Assembly: GCF_003696215.1 (NCBI RefSeq)
Contig: NZ_RFFG01000074.1
Location: 1-39,820, forward strand
Source of the DNA: Actinomadura harenae
Lineage (GTDB): Bacteria > Actinomycetota > Actinomycetes > Streptosporangiales > Streptosporangiaceae
Length of the DNA: 39,820 nucleotides
Direction of reading: 5' to 3'
The notes under the pieces were generated by a model. The model saw only the letters and a program-made list of their open reading frames with translations, was not told the DNA's origin and ran no database searches. The position numbers were made by a program, and so were the translations under genes. Below, piece by piece: positions 14,323-22,416 of the stretch. Each line of letters begins with the position of its first letter. Position 1 is the stretch's first letter.

Positions 14323-14327
14323 CGATC
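14323..14327 (+). other. attR core (CGATC)
   Basis: The element side reads TGACTTGCTT and the host side CGATCCGATCGTCCTCG. CGATC occurs twice in tandem here (14323-14327 and 14328-14332). Only the first copy, joined to attL, keeps the methyltransferase in frame. Confidence 0.8.
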
Positions 14328-14806
14328 CGATCGTCCTCGCGCACGGCCGGGCGCTGCTCGCCGAGAACAGCGGCACCACGGTCATCCGGGCCGACCTGCG
14401 GCACCCCGAGAGCATCCTCGGGCATCCCGAGCTGCGCGAACTGGTCGACCTGTCGCAGCCGGTGGCGCTGCTCCTGGTCGCGATGGTCCAGTTCGTCCCG
14501 GACGAGGACGACCCCGAGGGCCTGGTCGCGACCTACCGCGACGCCCTCGCGCCCGGCAGTCACCTGGTGCTGACCCACCTCACCGACACCGGCACCGACC
14601 CGGCCGGACGCGCCGCCGCCGAGGCCGTCTACTCCGGCGCGAGCTCGCCGCTCACGTTCCGCTCCCAGGACCGCGTCGCGGGGTTCTTCGGCGACTTCGA
14701 GCTCGCCGATCCGGGCGTCGTCCACGCCTGCGACTGGCGTCCGGACGAGGAGGCGGCCGAGTACCGCACGGACTGGCTCCTGTCCGGCGTGGCGCGGAAG
14801 TCCTAG
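14323..14806 (+). pseudogene. DUF574 SAM-dependent methyltransferase, 3' half
   Basis: From GAT 14324 the frame encodes D-PIVLAHGRALLAENSG and the rest of the DUF574 Rossmann fold: VIRADLRHPESIL (SAM-adenine side), PVALLLVAMVQFVPD and GSHLVLTHLTDTG, ending in VARKS at the stop 14804-14806. It lacks its own start and ribosome site: the GTG at 14303 is element sequence and would give only a truncated protein without the glycine loop. Combined with codons 1-106 at 2076-2394 it forms a complete 265-aa protein with no frameshift or internal stop, so the gene is interrupted but not decayed. Confidence 0.9.
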
Positions 14807-14847
14807 CGGCTCGGGAGCTGAGATCCACCGGCCCTCCGGGCGGGTAG

Positions 14848-14870
14848 GGTCGATGGTTTCGCCATCGACC
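14848..14870 (+). repeat. 9-bp inverted repeat in the leader of the HelD-type gene
   Basis: GGTCGATGG (14848-14856) and CCATCGACC (14862-14870) with loop TTTCG lie 42 nt after the methyltransferase stop and 12 nt before the GGAGG of the next gene. It may be a terminator for the former or an operator or attenuator for the latter. Confidence 0.65.
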
Positions 14871-14895
14871 ACTCTCCGACCGGAGGTCTGTTCGC

Positions 14896-16974
14896 ATGCC
14901 CGCAGAGATCATGCCCGACGTCCTGACCGCCGAGCGCGCCCACCTCGCGGCGGCGCGCGAAGCCCTGCGCAGGATGCGCGAGCACGCAGCGAGCCTGTCG
15001 GCCGACATGGCCGCCGACTGGGTCTCGCGCAAGTACCTGGAAGCGCTGCTGGACCAGCGGGTCGCCGCGCTCGCCGACCACCCCGACACGCCCCTGTTCT
15101 TCGGCCGCCTGGACCGGGACGCCGAGCAGGCCCGCGAGAGCCCGGACGACGAGCCGGGCGCGTCCCGGGAGTCCGGCGACCCCGACGAGGGGGCCGGGCT
15201 CCCGATGATCTACGTTGGGCGGCGGCACGTCCACGACGACGGCGGCGACCGGCGGCCCCTCGTCCTGGACTGGCGCGCCCCGGTCTGCCGCGCCTTCTAC
15301 CAGGCGGGCCCGGCCGACACGATGGGCTGGCGGCTGCGCCGCCGGTTCGGGTTCCACGGCGGCGAGCTGACCGCGTTCGAGGACGAGCCGCTCGACGCGC
15401 CCGTCCACACGTCCGCGCTGCTCACCGCGGAGATCGAGCGTCCGCGCACCGGCCCGATGCGCGACATCGTCGCGACCATCCAGCCCGAGCAGGACGTGAT
15501 CGTCCGCGCTGACCTCGGCCGGACGGTGTGCGTGCAGGGCGCGCCCGGCACCGGGAAGACCGCCGTCGGCCTGCACCGCGCCGCCTACCTGCTGTTCACC
15601 CACCGCGAGCGGCTCGCCCGGTCCGGGGTGCTGATCGTCGGGCCGAACCGCGCGTTCCTCGCCTACATCTCGTCCGTCCTGCCCGCGCTCGGCGAGGTCC
15701 GGGTCGACCAGGCCACCGTGGACGACCTGCTCGGCGCGCCCACCGGCGCCGAGCCCGCCGGGGCGTCCGCCGTCAAGGGCGACGCCCGGATGGCCGAGGT
15801 GCTCCGCAAGGCCCTGTGGCGGCACATCCGCAAGCCCGAGGAGGGCCTGGTCTACACGAGCGGCGTCGCCAAGTACCGGGTCGCCGACCACGAGGTGCGC
15901 GAGATCGCCGCCGGGCTGCGCGGCACGACCCGCTACGCCGCCGGGCGCGACATGTTCGCGCAGCGGCTCGCGCACCGGATCCTCGTCCAGATGGAGCGGC
16001 GCGGCGGGGCGCCGGACGACCGCGTCCAGGACCAGGTCGTCCGGTCGCGTCCGATGAAGGCGCTGCTCGAGGCCGTCTGGCCCAAGGTCACGCCCGAGAT
16101 CGTCCTGCACGGCCTGCTCGCGGACGCCGACACGCTCCACGCCGCCGCGCGCGGCGTCCTCACCGACGAGGAGCAGGCCGCGATCCTGTGGCCCAAGCCG
16201 CCGCGCTCGCACCGCTCCGCGAAGTGGACCGCCGCCGACCGCGCCCTCCTGGACGAGCTCGCCGACCTCATCGAGCGCACCCGCTCCCTCGGCCACCTGG
16301 TCGTGGACGAGGCACAGGACCTGTCCGCCATGCAGCTGCGCTCCCTCGGCCGCCGCTGCGCCGCCGGGTCCGCGACCGTCCTCGGCGACATCGCGCAGGG
16401 CACGACGCCCTGGTCCGCGCGGTCCTGGGACGAGGTGCTCGGCCACCTGGGCCAGGAGGGCGAGGTCACCGAGCTCGCCGTCGGGTTCCGCGTCCCCGGC
16501 AGCGTCCTGGACTTCGCGGCCGGGCTGCTCCCGCACATCGCGTCCGGCCTGGCCGCGCCGCGCTCGCTGCGTCCGGGGACGGGCGCGCTGACCGTCCGGC
16601 GCACCGACGCCCTGGAGGAGGACGCGGCCGACACCGCCCGCGGTCTGCTGGAGCTGGAGGGCACGGTCGGGCTGATCGTCCCGGACGCCGCCGTCCTCGC
16701 GTACTCCGTCGCCCTCGCCGCCGCCGGGGTCGAGCACGGCGTCCTCGACACGGAGTCCACGGGCGAGGACGAGCGGCTCCAGGTTGTCCCGGCCACGCTC
16801 GCCAAGGGCCTGGAGTTCGACCACGTCGTGGTGGCCGAGCCCGCCGCGATCGCCGCCGCCGAGGAGCGCGGCCTCGCCCGGCTCTACGTGGTGCTGACCC
16901 GCGCGGTGACCTCCCTGACCGTCCTGCACGCGGAGCCGCTCCCCGACCAGCTGCCCGCGGCGCCGCACGCCTGA
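14896..16974 (+). CDS. helD: HelD/HelR-family ATPase (RNA polymerase-associated SF1 helicase-like)
   Basis: The protein is 692 aa from ATG 14896 (GGAGG, 9 nt). A long N-terminal helical part (about 1-60) that could form a coiled coil is followed by YVGRRHVHD and LDWRAPVCRAFYQA, hallmark HelD strands. Walker A is QGAPGTGKTAVGLHRAAYL at about residues 213-231, Walker B LVVDEAQDLSAMQL at about 470, then GDIAQGTTPW, and late motifs AKGLEFDHVVVAEP and RLYVVLTRA. HelD proteins pull nucleic acid from stalled RNA polymerase using ATP; actinobacterial members (HelR) can displace rifamycins and give tolerance. I see no clear rifamycin-associated element upstream, only the hairpin at 14848-14870. The gene follows the split methyltransferase but is probably transcribed on its own. 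Confidence 0.9.
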   Translation: MPAEIMPDVLTAERAHLAAAREALRRMREHAASLSADMAADWVSRKYLEALLDQRVAALADHPDTPLFFGRLDRDAEQARESPDDEPGASRESGDPDEGAGLPMIYVGRRHVHDDGGDRRPLVLDWRAPVCRAFYQAGPADTMGWRLRRRFGFHGGELTAFEDEPLDAPVHTSALLTAEIERPRTGPMRDIVATIQPEQDVIVRADLGRTVCVQGAPGTGKTAVGLHRAAYLLFTHRERLARSGVLIVGPNRAFLAYISSVLPALGEVRVDQATVDDLLGAPTGAEPAGASAVKGDARMAEVLRKALWRHIRKPEEGLVYTSGVAKYRVADHEVREIAAGLRGTTRYAAGRDMFAQRLAHRILVQMERRGGAPDDRVQDQVVRSRPMKALLEAVWPKVTPEIVLHGLLADADTLHAAARGVLTDEEQAAILWPKPPRSHRSAKWTAADRALLDELADLIERTRSLGHLVVDEAQDLSAMQLRSLGRRCAAGSATVLGDIAQGTTPWSARSWDEVLGHLGQEGEVTELAVGFRVPGSVLDFAAGLLPHIASGLAAPRSLRPGTGALTVRRTDALEEDAADTARGLLELEGTVGLIVPDAAVLAYSVALAAAGVEHGVLDTESTGEDERLQVVPATLAKGLEFDHVVVAEPAAIAAAEERGLARLYVVLTRAVTSLTVLHAEPLPDQLPAAPHA

Positions 16975-16988
16975 CGCGCGCCGCCCCG

Positions 16989-17125
16989 TTGACGGCGCGG
17001 GTTCGCTGACGGCGCGGGCTCACCGGCGGCGGAGTTCGCCGACGAGCGCGGGTTCGTGACGGGCGTGTGGGTTCGCCGACGGGCGCGGGTTCGCCGGCGG
17101 GCGCGTGGGTTCGTTGACGGGCGTG
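16989..17125. repeat. Degenerate tandem repeats (~17-20 bp units)
   Basis: About seven or eight imperfect copies of a unit close to TTCGCCGACGGGCGCGGG run head to tail between the HelD-type gene and the acyl-CoA dehydrogenase pair. Copies vary by small substitutions and by 1-3 bp in length. No gene is seen in this stretch. Confidence 0.75.
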
Positions 17126-17149
17126 CGGGCCGCTCCCTAGGGTGACGCG

Positions 17150-17165
17150 TACCGACCGGTTGGTA
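17150..17165. promoter_or_regulatory. TetR-type operator palindrome
   Basis: TACCGACCGGTTGGTA is a 16-bp palindrome with a single mismatched pair (TACCGACC/GGTTGGTA). It lies 22 bp before GTG 17188, just ahead of the ribosome site. TACC-N-ACCGGT-N-GGTA-like palindromes are typical TetR-family sites in actinomycete lipid genes. No TetR gene is in the window. Confidence 0.65.
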
Positions 17166-17187
17166 TGTCCCCTGCGGAGGTTCGTCC

Positions 17188-18381
17188 GTGAGCACAGCAC
17201 CGCCCGGCGCGGAGGAACTGGAGCGGCGCGTCGCCGCGTTCCTCGCCGCGCACGACCCGGCCGCCCTCGAACCGCTCGCGTTCCTGCGCGCGAGGTTCGA
17301 CGCCGGGCTCGCCTGGGTCCACTTCCCGGAGGGACTCGGCGGGCTCGGCACCCCGGTCGCCCTCCAGCGGGCCGTGGACGAGGCGTTCGCGCGGGCGGGC
17401 GCCCCGTCCCACCGTCCCGAGGCCAACGCCATCGGCCTCGGGATGGCCGCGCCGACGATCCTGGCGTTCGGCACCGAGGAGCAGAAGCGCCGGTTCCTGC
17501 GCCCGCTGTGGACGGGCGAGGAGATCTGGTGCCAGCTGTTCTCCGAGCCCGGCGCGGGCTCGGACCTCGCCGCGCTCGCCACCCGCGCCGTCCGCGACGG
17601 CGACTCCTGGACGGTGAACGGCCAGAAGGTCTGGACGTCCATGGCGCACGAGGCGCGCTGGGCGATCCTGGTCACCCGCACCGACCCGGACGTCCCGAAG
17701 CACCGCGGCATGACGTACTTCGTCTGCGACATGAGCGCGCCGGGCGTCGAGGTCCGGCCGCTGCGCCAGATCACCGGCGAGGCCGAGTTCAACGAGGTGT
17801 TCCTGACCGACGTGGCCGTCCCGGACGAGCACCGTCTCGGCGAGGTCGGCGACGGCTGGCGGGTCGCGATGACCACGCTGATGAACGAGCGGGTCGCGAT
17901 CGGCGGGAGCGCCGCGATCCGCGAGGGCGGGATGATGGGCGTCGTCACCGCCCTGTGGCGCGACCGTCCCGAGGTGCGCACCGCGGCCGGGCACGACGAG
18001 CTGATGCGGCTGTGGGTGGAGAACGAGGCCGCACGGCTCACCGGCGAGCGCCTGCGCCAGCAGCTCGCGGCCGGGAGCCCCGGCCCCGAGGGATCGGCCG
18101 CCAAGCTCGCCTTCGCCCGCCTCAACCAGGAGATCTCCGGCCTGGAGCTGGAACTGCTCGGCTCCGAGGGCCTGCGCTACGACGACTGGACGATGCGCCG
18201 CCCCACCGAGGTGGACTTCACCCGCCGCTCGCCCGGCTACCGCTACCTGCGCGCCAAGGGGAACTCCATCGAGGGCGGGACGTCGGAGATCCTGCGCAAC
18301 ATCGTCGCCGAGCGCGTGCTGGGCCTGCCCGGCGAGATCCGGGTGGACAAGGACGTCCCGTGGAAGGACCTGCCGAAGTGA
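17188..18381 (+). CDS. Acyl-CoA dehydrogenase, subunit with putative catalytic Glu
   Basis: GTG 17188 has CGGAGG at 7 nt. The 397-aa flavoenzyme has the full acyl-CoA dehydrogenase fold: an N-terminal helical domain, the FAD/substrate strand QLFSEPGAGSDLAALATRA, WTVNGQKVWTS, and the C-terminal GNSIEGGTSEILRN. There Glu362 aligns with the catalytic base of MCAD-type enzymes. It oxidises an acyl-CoA to the trans-2-enoyl-CoA with an electron-transfer flavoprotein. The next gene encodes a second, divergent subunit with a 4-bp overlap, like the FadE pairs of mycobacteria that form alpha2beta2 enzymes for sterol side chains. The substrate is therefore perhaps a bulky or branched acyl-CoA, which is inference. 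Likely controlled by the palindrome at 17150. Confidence 0.92.
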   Translation: MSTAPPGAEELERRVAAFLAAHDPAALEPLAFLRARFDAGLAWVHFPEGLGGLGTPVALQRAVDEAFARAGAPSHRPEANAIGLGMAAPTILAFGTEEQKRRFLRPLWTGEEIWCQLFSEPGAGSDLAALATRAVRDGDSWTVNGQKVWTSMAHEARWAILVTRTDPDVPKHRGMTYFVCDMSAPGVEVRPLRQITGEAEFNEVFLTDVAVPDEHRLGEVGDGWRVAMTTLMNERVAIGGSAAIREGGMMGVVTALWRDRPEVRTAAGHDELMRLWVENEAARLTGERLRQQLAAGSPGPEGSAAKLAFARLNQEISGLELELLGSEGLRYDDWTMRRPTEVDFTRRSPGYRYLRAKGNSIEGGTSEILRNIVAERVLGLPGEIRVDKDVPWKDLPK

Positions 18382-19445
18382 CCGACCTGCTGTACGGCGA
18401 GATCGAGGACGACCTGCGCTCCGGCCTGCGCGGCATGCTCGACGAGCGCTGCGCCTGGCCGGACGTCCTCGCGGGCACCGGGAAGGACGAGCCGTCCGAC
18501 GCGTCCCTGTGGGGGGTGCTGACCGGGTTCGGCGTCCTCGCCCTGCCCGTGCCCGAGGAGAAGGGCGGCGCCGGGGCGACCTGGCGTGAGACCGCCGTCG
18601 TCATGGAGGAGCTGGGCCGCGCGGTCGCGCCCGTCCCCTTCCTGACCGGCGCCGTGATGGCGACGGCCGCGCTGCTGGCCGCGGGCGACGAGCTCCTGCC
18701 CGAGGTCGCCTCGGGGGAGCGGACGGCCGTGCTCGCCGTCCCGTTCGGCACCGCGCCCGACGCGCCGCTCCCGGACGTCGCCGTGTCCGGCGGCCGCCTG
18801 ACCGGCGAGATCCGCGACGTCGCGGACGCCCTGACCGCCGGCGTCCTGCTCGTCCCGGCGGCGGGCGCCCTCTACGCCGTGGACGCCACCGAGGTCACCC
18901 GCACCCCGGTGACCTCGCTGGACATGACCCGGAGGCTCGGCGACCTCACCCTCGCGGACACCCCCGGACGCGTCGTCGCGACCGGCGACGAGGCCGTTCG
19001 CGACGCGCTCACGGCGGGCGCGGCGATGCTGGCGTCCGAGCAGCTCGGGCTGGCCGAGCGCTGCCTGGAACTCACGGTCGCCTACCTCAAGACGCGCTAC
19101 CAGTTCGGCCGTCCGCTCGGCTCGTACCAGGGGCTCAAGCACCGTCTCGCCGACCTCTGGACGTCCGTCACGCAGGCCCGCGCCGTCGCCCGCCACGCGG
19201 CGGCCTGCCTCGCGACCGGCGACCCCGACCTGCCGGTCGCCGCCGCGCTCGCGCAGGCGCACTGCTCGCAGGTCGCCGTCCGCGCCGCCGAGGAGTGCGT
19301 CCAGATGCACGGCGGTATCGGCTTCACCTGGGAGCATCCCGCGCACCTCTACCTCAAGCGCGCGAAGGCCGACGCGATCGCCCTCGGCACACCCGGCCGC
19401 CACCGCGCCGCCCTGGCCCGCCTCGTCGACCTCCCACCTGCCTGA
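18378..19445 (+). CDS. Acyl-CoA dehydrogenase, second (non-catalytic?) subunit
   Basis: GTG 18378 overlaps the previous stop (GTGA). The product is 355 aa, shorter than usual. The C-terminal half has KTRYQFGRPLGSYQGLKHRLADL and QMHGGIGFTWEHPAHLYLKR, which bind FAD at the subunit interface. The segment after it reads ALGTPGRHRAAL and lacks the E-G-T pattern that carries the catalytic Glu. The N-terminal and middle domains are weakly conserved. This division of labour, one subunit supplying the base and the other completing the flavin site, is known for mycobacterial FadE heterotetramers. Together with 17188-18381 it forms a two-gene operon. Confidence 0.9.
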   Translation: MTDLLYGEIEDDLRSGLRGMLDERCAWPDVLAGTGKDEPSDASLWGVLTGFGVLALPVPEEKGGAGATWRETAVVMEELGRAVAPVPFLTGAVMATAALLAAGDELLPEVASGERTAVLAVPFGTAPDAPLPDVAVSGGRLTGEIRDVADALTAGVLLVPAAGALYAVDATEVTRTPVTSLDMTRRLGDLTLADTPGRVVATGDEAVRDALTAGAAMLASEQLGLAERCLELTVAYLKTRYQFGRPLGSYQGLKHRLADLWTSVTQARAVARHAAACLATGDPDLPVAAALAQAHCSQVAVRAAEECVQMHGGIGFTWEHPAHLYLKRAKADAIALGTPGRHRAALARLVDLPPA

Positions 19446-19484
19446 TCTCACGGCCTGACCTCGGCCGGGTTCCGCGCCCAGGGG

Positions 19485-20390
19485 TCAGACGGCGGCGAAC
19501 GCGTCCAGCTCGGCGCGGGTCGGCGGATCCGCGCCGGGCCGCGTGCAGGTCAGCGACGCCGCGCGGACGGCCGTCTCGAGGACGTCCGCGGGCACGCGGG
19601 CCAGCGCGTCCCGGCGGTCCGGCCCGAGCAGGTCCGCGTCCCGCAGCCCCGCCAGGAACGCCGCGGAGAACGCGTCGCCCGCGCCCACGGTGTCGACGAC
19701 CTCCACCGGCGGAGCGGGACGGTGTACCTCCTCCTCGCCCAGCAGCGTCGCGCCGCCCGCCCCGTGCGTCACGACGACCAGCGCGGGACCGAGCGCCCGC
19801 CACTCCCGCGCGACCTCCAGGGGGTCCGCGCCCGGGTGGAGCCAGGCGATGTCCTCCTCGCTGGCCTTCACCACGTCGCTCAGCGCCACCTGCCGCGCCA
19901 CACGGGCCAGCTCGCGCGGCCGGTCGCCCATCAGCGCCGGCCGCATGTTCGGGTCGAACGACACCGTCGCGACCGGACGCGCCGCCGCCATCACCGCCTC
20001 GACCCGCGCGGGCCCGTCGCCGAGGGCGGCGGCCAGCGAGCCGGTGTGGAGGGCGACCGTGCCGTCCGGCAGCGGCTCCTCGGCGGGCTCCCACGACAGC
20101 GCGAAGTCGTAGGACGGGACGCCCGCGTCGTCCAGCGTCACGACGGCCATGCCGGTGAACGGCGACGGCTGGACGACGACCGAGACGCCCGCGTCCCGCG
20201 CGTGCCGGGCCACCAGCCGCCCGAAGGCGTCCGCGCCGAGGCCCGTGACCAGCGACGACGGGACGCCGAGCCGCCCGAGCCCGACCGCGACGTTCGCGGG
20301 GCTCCCGCCCGGGACGGCCCGGAAGAGGCGCTCGTCCCCGGCCGGTGCCAGGTCCACGAGCGCCTCGCCCAGAACGGTGACGCGGCTCAA
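19485..20390 (-). CDS. PfkB-family sugar kinase (mannose/fructose-type)
   Basis: The start is inferred as TTG 20390, which overlaps the stop of the binding-protein gene (TTGA); no ATG or GTG precedes the first strand SRVTVLGEALVDLAP. The 301-aa ribokinase-fold protein has PGGSPANVAVGLGRLG (substrate/lid region, about residues 28-43) and VDTVGAGDAFSAAFLAGL at about 237-254, holding the anion hole and the catalytic Asp. It phosphorylates a sugar with ATP in the cytoplasm. As the last gene of an operon with a mannose-6-phosphate isomerase and an ABC importer it probably phosphorylates the imported hexose: mannose or fructose to the 6-phosphate. The layout recalls frcBCAK of rhizobia. Confidence 0.9.
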   Translation of the reverse strand: MSRVTVLGEALVDLAPAGDERLFRAVPGGSPANVAVGLGRLGVPSSLVTGLGADAFGRLVARHARDAGVSVVVQPSPFTGMAVVTLDDAGVPSYDFALSWEPAEEPLPDGTVALHTGSLAAALGDGPARVEAVMAAARPVATVSFDPNMRPALMGDRPRELARVARQVALSDVVKASEEDIAWLHPGADPLEVAREWRALGPALVVVTHGAGGATLLGEEEVHRPAPPVEVVDTVGAGDAFSAAFLAGLRDADLLGPDRRDALARVPADVLETAVRAASLTCTRPGADPPTRAELDAFAAV

Positions 20391-21355
20391 CAGGTCGCCT
20401 TGTACAGGATCTTCTGGATGTCCGGCTGGCTCAGGTTGTCCTTGGTGACGACCGTGGCGTCCGTCGGGATGGACGGCGTGACCGTCTCCTTCTTCACCGC
20501 CGCCACGGCCTGCTGGACGCCCTTGGCCCCGATGTCGCCGGGCAGCTGCGCGACGAGGGCCTGCACCACCCCGTCCTGAAGCTGCTTCACCTGCGCCGGG
20601 CCCGCGTCGAACCCCACCATCTTCACCTTCCCGAGCTTGCCCGCCTGCTGCAGCGCCGACCCGGCCCCGGTCGCGGAGTTCAGATTGGTGGCGAACACCC
20701 CGGCCAGGTCGGGGTCCTTCGCCAGCGCCGCGTTGACGATCTTGCTGGCCTCGGACACGTCGTTGTGCGAGTACTGCACGCCGATGTACTTCACGTTCGG
20801 ATGACTCGCCTTGATCTCCTGCTCGAATCCCTTGATCCGCGCATCCACCGTACTCACTCCCGGATCGGTGGAGATCACCAGCACCTTGCCCTTGTCGCCG
20901 ATCTGCTTCGCCAGGGCCGTCGCGGCGGTCGCGCCGCCCTTCACGTTGTCGGTGCTGATCCGCGACACGCCGATGGACGGGTCGTCCACGACCGTGTCCA
21001 CCAGGACGGTCTTGATGCCCGCCGACTTCGCCTGCTTCAGCGGCGCGATGAGCGCCTTGGTGTCGGTCGGCGCGATGAGCATCGCGTCGGGCTTGCTCGC
21101 CACGACCGAGTTGACGATCGGGGTCTGCAGGGTCGGGTCGAACTTCTGCGGGCCCTGCACCTTCAGGTCCACGCCCATCGCCGCGGCCTGCCGCTTCGCC
21201 CCGCACGCCATCGTCTCGTAGAACTCCTCGCCCGCCATGCCCTGGACGAGCGTGATCCTGATCTTTCCCCCGGACCCGGATCCCGAGTCCGAGCACGCCG
21301 TGGCCGCCGCCGCGACCAGGGCCGCCGCCGTCAGCACGCCGATCAACCTGCGCAT
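20387..21355 (-). CDS. Sugar ABC transporter substrate-binding lipoprotein
   Basis: ATG 21355 has AGGAAGG at 6 nt. The 322-aa protein starts with a lipoprotein signal (MRRLIGVLTAAALVAAAATAC; the lipid-modified Cys is about residue 21) and a Ser/Gly linker. The rest is a periplasmic-binding-protein type I fold of the ribose/fructose class: ITLVQGMAGEEFYETM, PDAMLIAPTDTKAL, STDNVKGGATAA, and VKMVGFDAGPAQVKQL. It captures the sugar outside the membrane for the permease encoded immediately upstream (41 bp away). Specificity cannot be read directly; mannose is suggested by the neighbouring isomerase and the GH92 regulon. Confidence 0.93.
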   Translation of the reverse strand: MRRLIGVLTAAALVAAAATACSDSGSGSGGKIRITLVQGMAGEEFYETMACGAKRQAAAMGVDLKVQGPQKFDPTLQTPIVNSVVASKPDAMLIAPTDTKALIAPLKQAKSAGIKTVLVDTVVDDPSIGVSRISTDNVKGGATAATALAKQIGDKGKVLVISTDPGVSTVDARIKGFEQEIKASHPNVKYIGVQYSHNDVSEASKIVNAALAKDPDLAGVFATNLNSATGAGSALQQAGKLGKVKMVGFDAGPAQVKQLQDGVVQALVAQLPGDIGAKGVQQAVAAVKKETVTPSIPTDATVVTKDNLSQPDIQKILYKATC

Positions 21356-21396
21356 GGTTCGCCTTCCTGTGGGGGGAGAGGGGGGAAGTGGTCGCG

Positions 21397-22416
21397 TCAG
21401 TGGTCGCCCGCCCGGCGGCGCCACTGGTCGAGGTAGACGGCGACGATGAGCACCGCGCCGACGACGACCTGCTGCCAGAACGGCTTGACCCCGAGGATTT
21501 GGAACCCGTTCTGGAGCACGGCCGGGATGAACACGCCGATGACCGTGCCGAGGACGGTCCCGACCCCGCCGAACAGGCTCGTCCCGCCGATCACCACGGC
21601 CGCGATCGCCTGGAGGTTGTCGGTCGAGTGCGCCGACACCCCGGTGATCCCGTACTTGGCCAGCGACAGGTATCCGGCGAGGCCCGCCAGCAGCCCGGCC
21701 AGCCCGTACACCTTCACCAGCTGCCGTTCGACCCGCACACCCGCGCGGCGCGCCGCCTCGGTGTTCGAGCCGATCGCGTAGGTGTGCCGCCCGAACCGGC
21801 ACTGCGCCAGCAGGACGGCCAGCGCGACCGTCACCGCCGCGGAGATCCACACCAGGTCCGGGACGCCGAGGTCCTTGTCGAGGCCGAGCCCGAGGTTCAG
21901 GCGGCTGGACGCGCGCAGGTCCACGCCGCCGGTGATGAGCAGCGCGCCGCCGAGCGACATCCCGAGCGTCCCGAGCGTGACGATCAGCGCCGGGATCCGC
22001 CCGTACGCCACGACGAACCCGTTCAGCGCGCCCCACGCCAGCCCGGTCGCGACCGCGGCCAGCGGTCCGAGCCACAGCGCCGTCCCGGACTCCGCGCCCA
22101 CCGCGCTCATCGCCTTCGCCGCGGTCACGGCGGAGAACACCAGCACCCCGCCCACCGACAGGTCGATCCCGGACGTCACGATCACGAACGTCATGCCGAT
22201 CGCGAGCAGCAGCAGGATCGCCGCGTCGCTCACCAGGTTGAGCAGGTTGAAGCTCGTCGCGAAGCTGTGCGGGCGCAGCACCCCGAACACGACGACCATC
22301 GCGGCCAGGATCAGCGCGATCCACACCACCTGGCTGCCCGCGACCCGCTCCAGGACGGCCCTGCCCCGGACGTCCTCGCGGCGCGCGCCCACCGGCTCGC
22401 CGACCTTCACGCTCAT
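21397..22416 (-). CDS. Sugar ABC transporter permease (RbsC/FrcC-like)
   Basis: ATG 22416 overlaps the ATPase stop (ATGA). The 339-aa polytopic membrane protein has about eight to ten hydrophobic segments and the signatures of the BPD-transp-2 family: AIGMTFVIVTSGIDLSVGG, ALNGFVVAYGRIPALIVTLGT, RFGRHTYAIGSNTEAARRAG (the EAA-like coupling loop) and AVVIGGTSLFGGVGTVLGT. It forms the homodimeric channel of a CUT2-type carbohydrate importer. Confidence 0.95.
   Translation of the reverse strand: MSVKVGEPVGARREDVRGRAVLERVAGSQVVWIALILAAMVVVFGVLRPHSFATSFNLLNLVSDAAILLLLAIGMTFVIVTSGIDLSVGGVLVFSAVTAAKAMSAVGAESGTALWLGPLAAVATGLAWGALNGFVVAYGRIPALIVTLGTLGMSLGGALLITGGVDLRASSRLNLGLGLDKDLGVPDLVWISAAVTVALAVLLAQCRFGRHTYAIGSNTEAARRAGVRVERQLVKVYGLAGLLAGLAGYLSLAKYGITGVSAHSTDNLQAIAAVVIGGTSLFGGVGTVLGTVIGVFIPAVLQNGFQILGVKPFWQQVVVGAVLIVAVYLDQWRRRAGDH

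Larger units (their letters stand above)
2390..14327. mobile_element. Integrated serine-integrase mobile element (~11.9 kb) inside a methyltransferase gene
   Basis: The boundaries come from the split host gene: the DUF574 reading frame breaks at 2394 and resumes at 14324. Both junctions share CGATC, as expected for serine-integrase att cores. The integrase starts 55 bp inside the left end. Content: integrase; an eight-gene minus operon with a TraD/VirD4-like ATPase and a replication-relaxation protein; two small plus-strand genes; XRE-DUF5753/DUF397 regulators; a right-end cargo block with an EEP-family nuclease. Strong hairpins sit just inside both ends. I see no recognisable relaxase, RepSA-type initiator, TraB/FtsK translocase, capsid or terminase. 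It is therefore best called an integrative (possibly conjugative or mobilisable) element rather than a prophage. Confidence 0.9.

Noticed and set aside
2390..14327. Prophage interpretation of the element
   Set aside because: No terminase, portal, capsid, tail or lysis gene is present; the ATPase is of conjugative type.
14328..14332. Second CGATC at attR as the recombination core
   Set aside because: Joining there removes 5 bp and shifts the methyltransferase frame; the first copy restores it and the family sequence.
14803..16968. 721-codon open frame opposite the HelD-type gene
   Set aside because: Composition is Gly/Arg/Asp/Val-rich without any fold signature. It is the antisense shadow expected in high-GC DNA under a clearly real gene.
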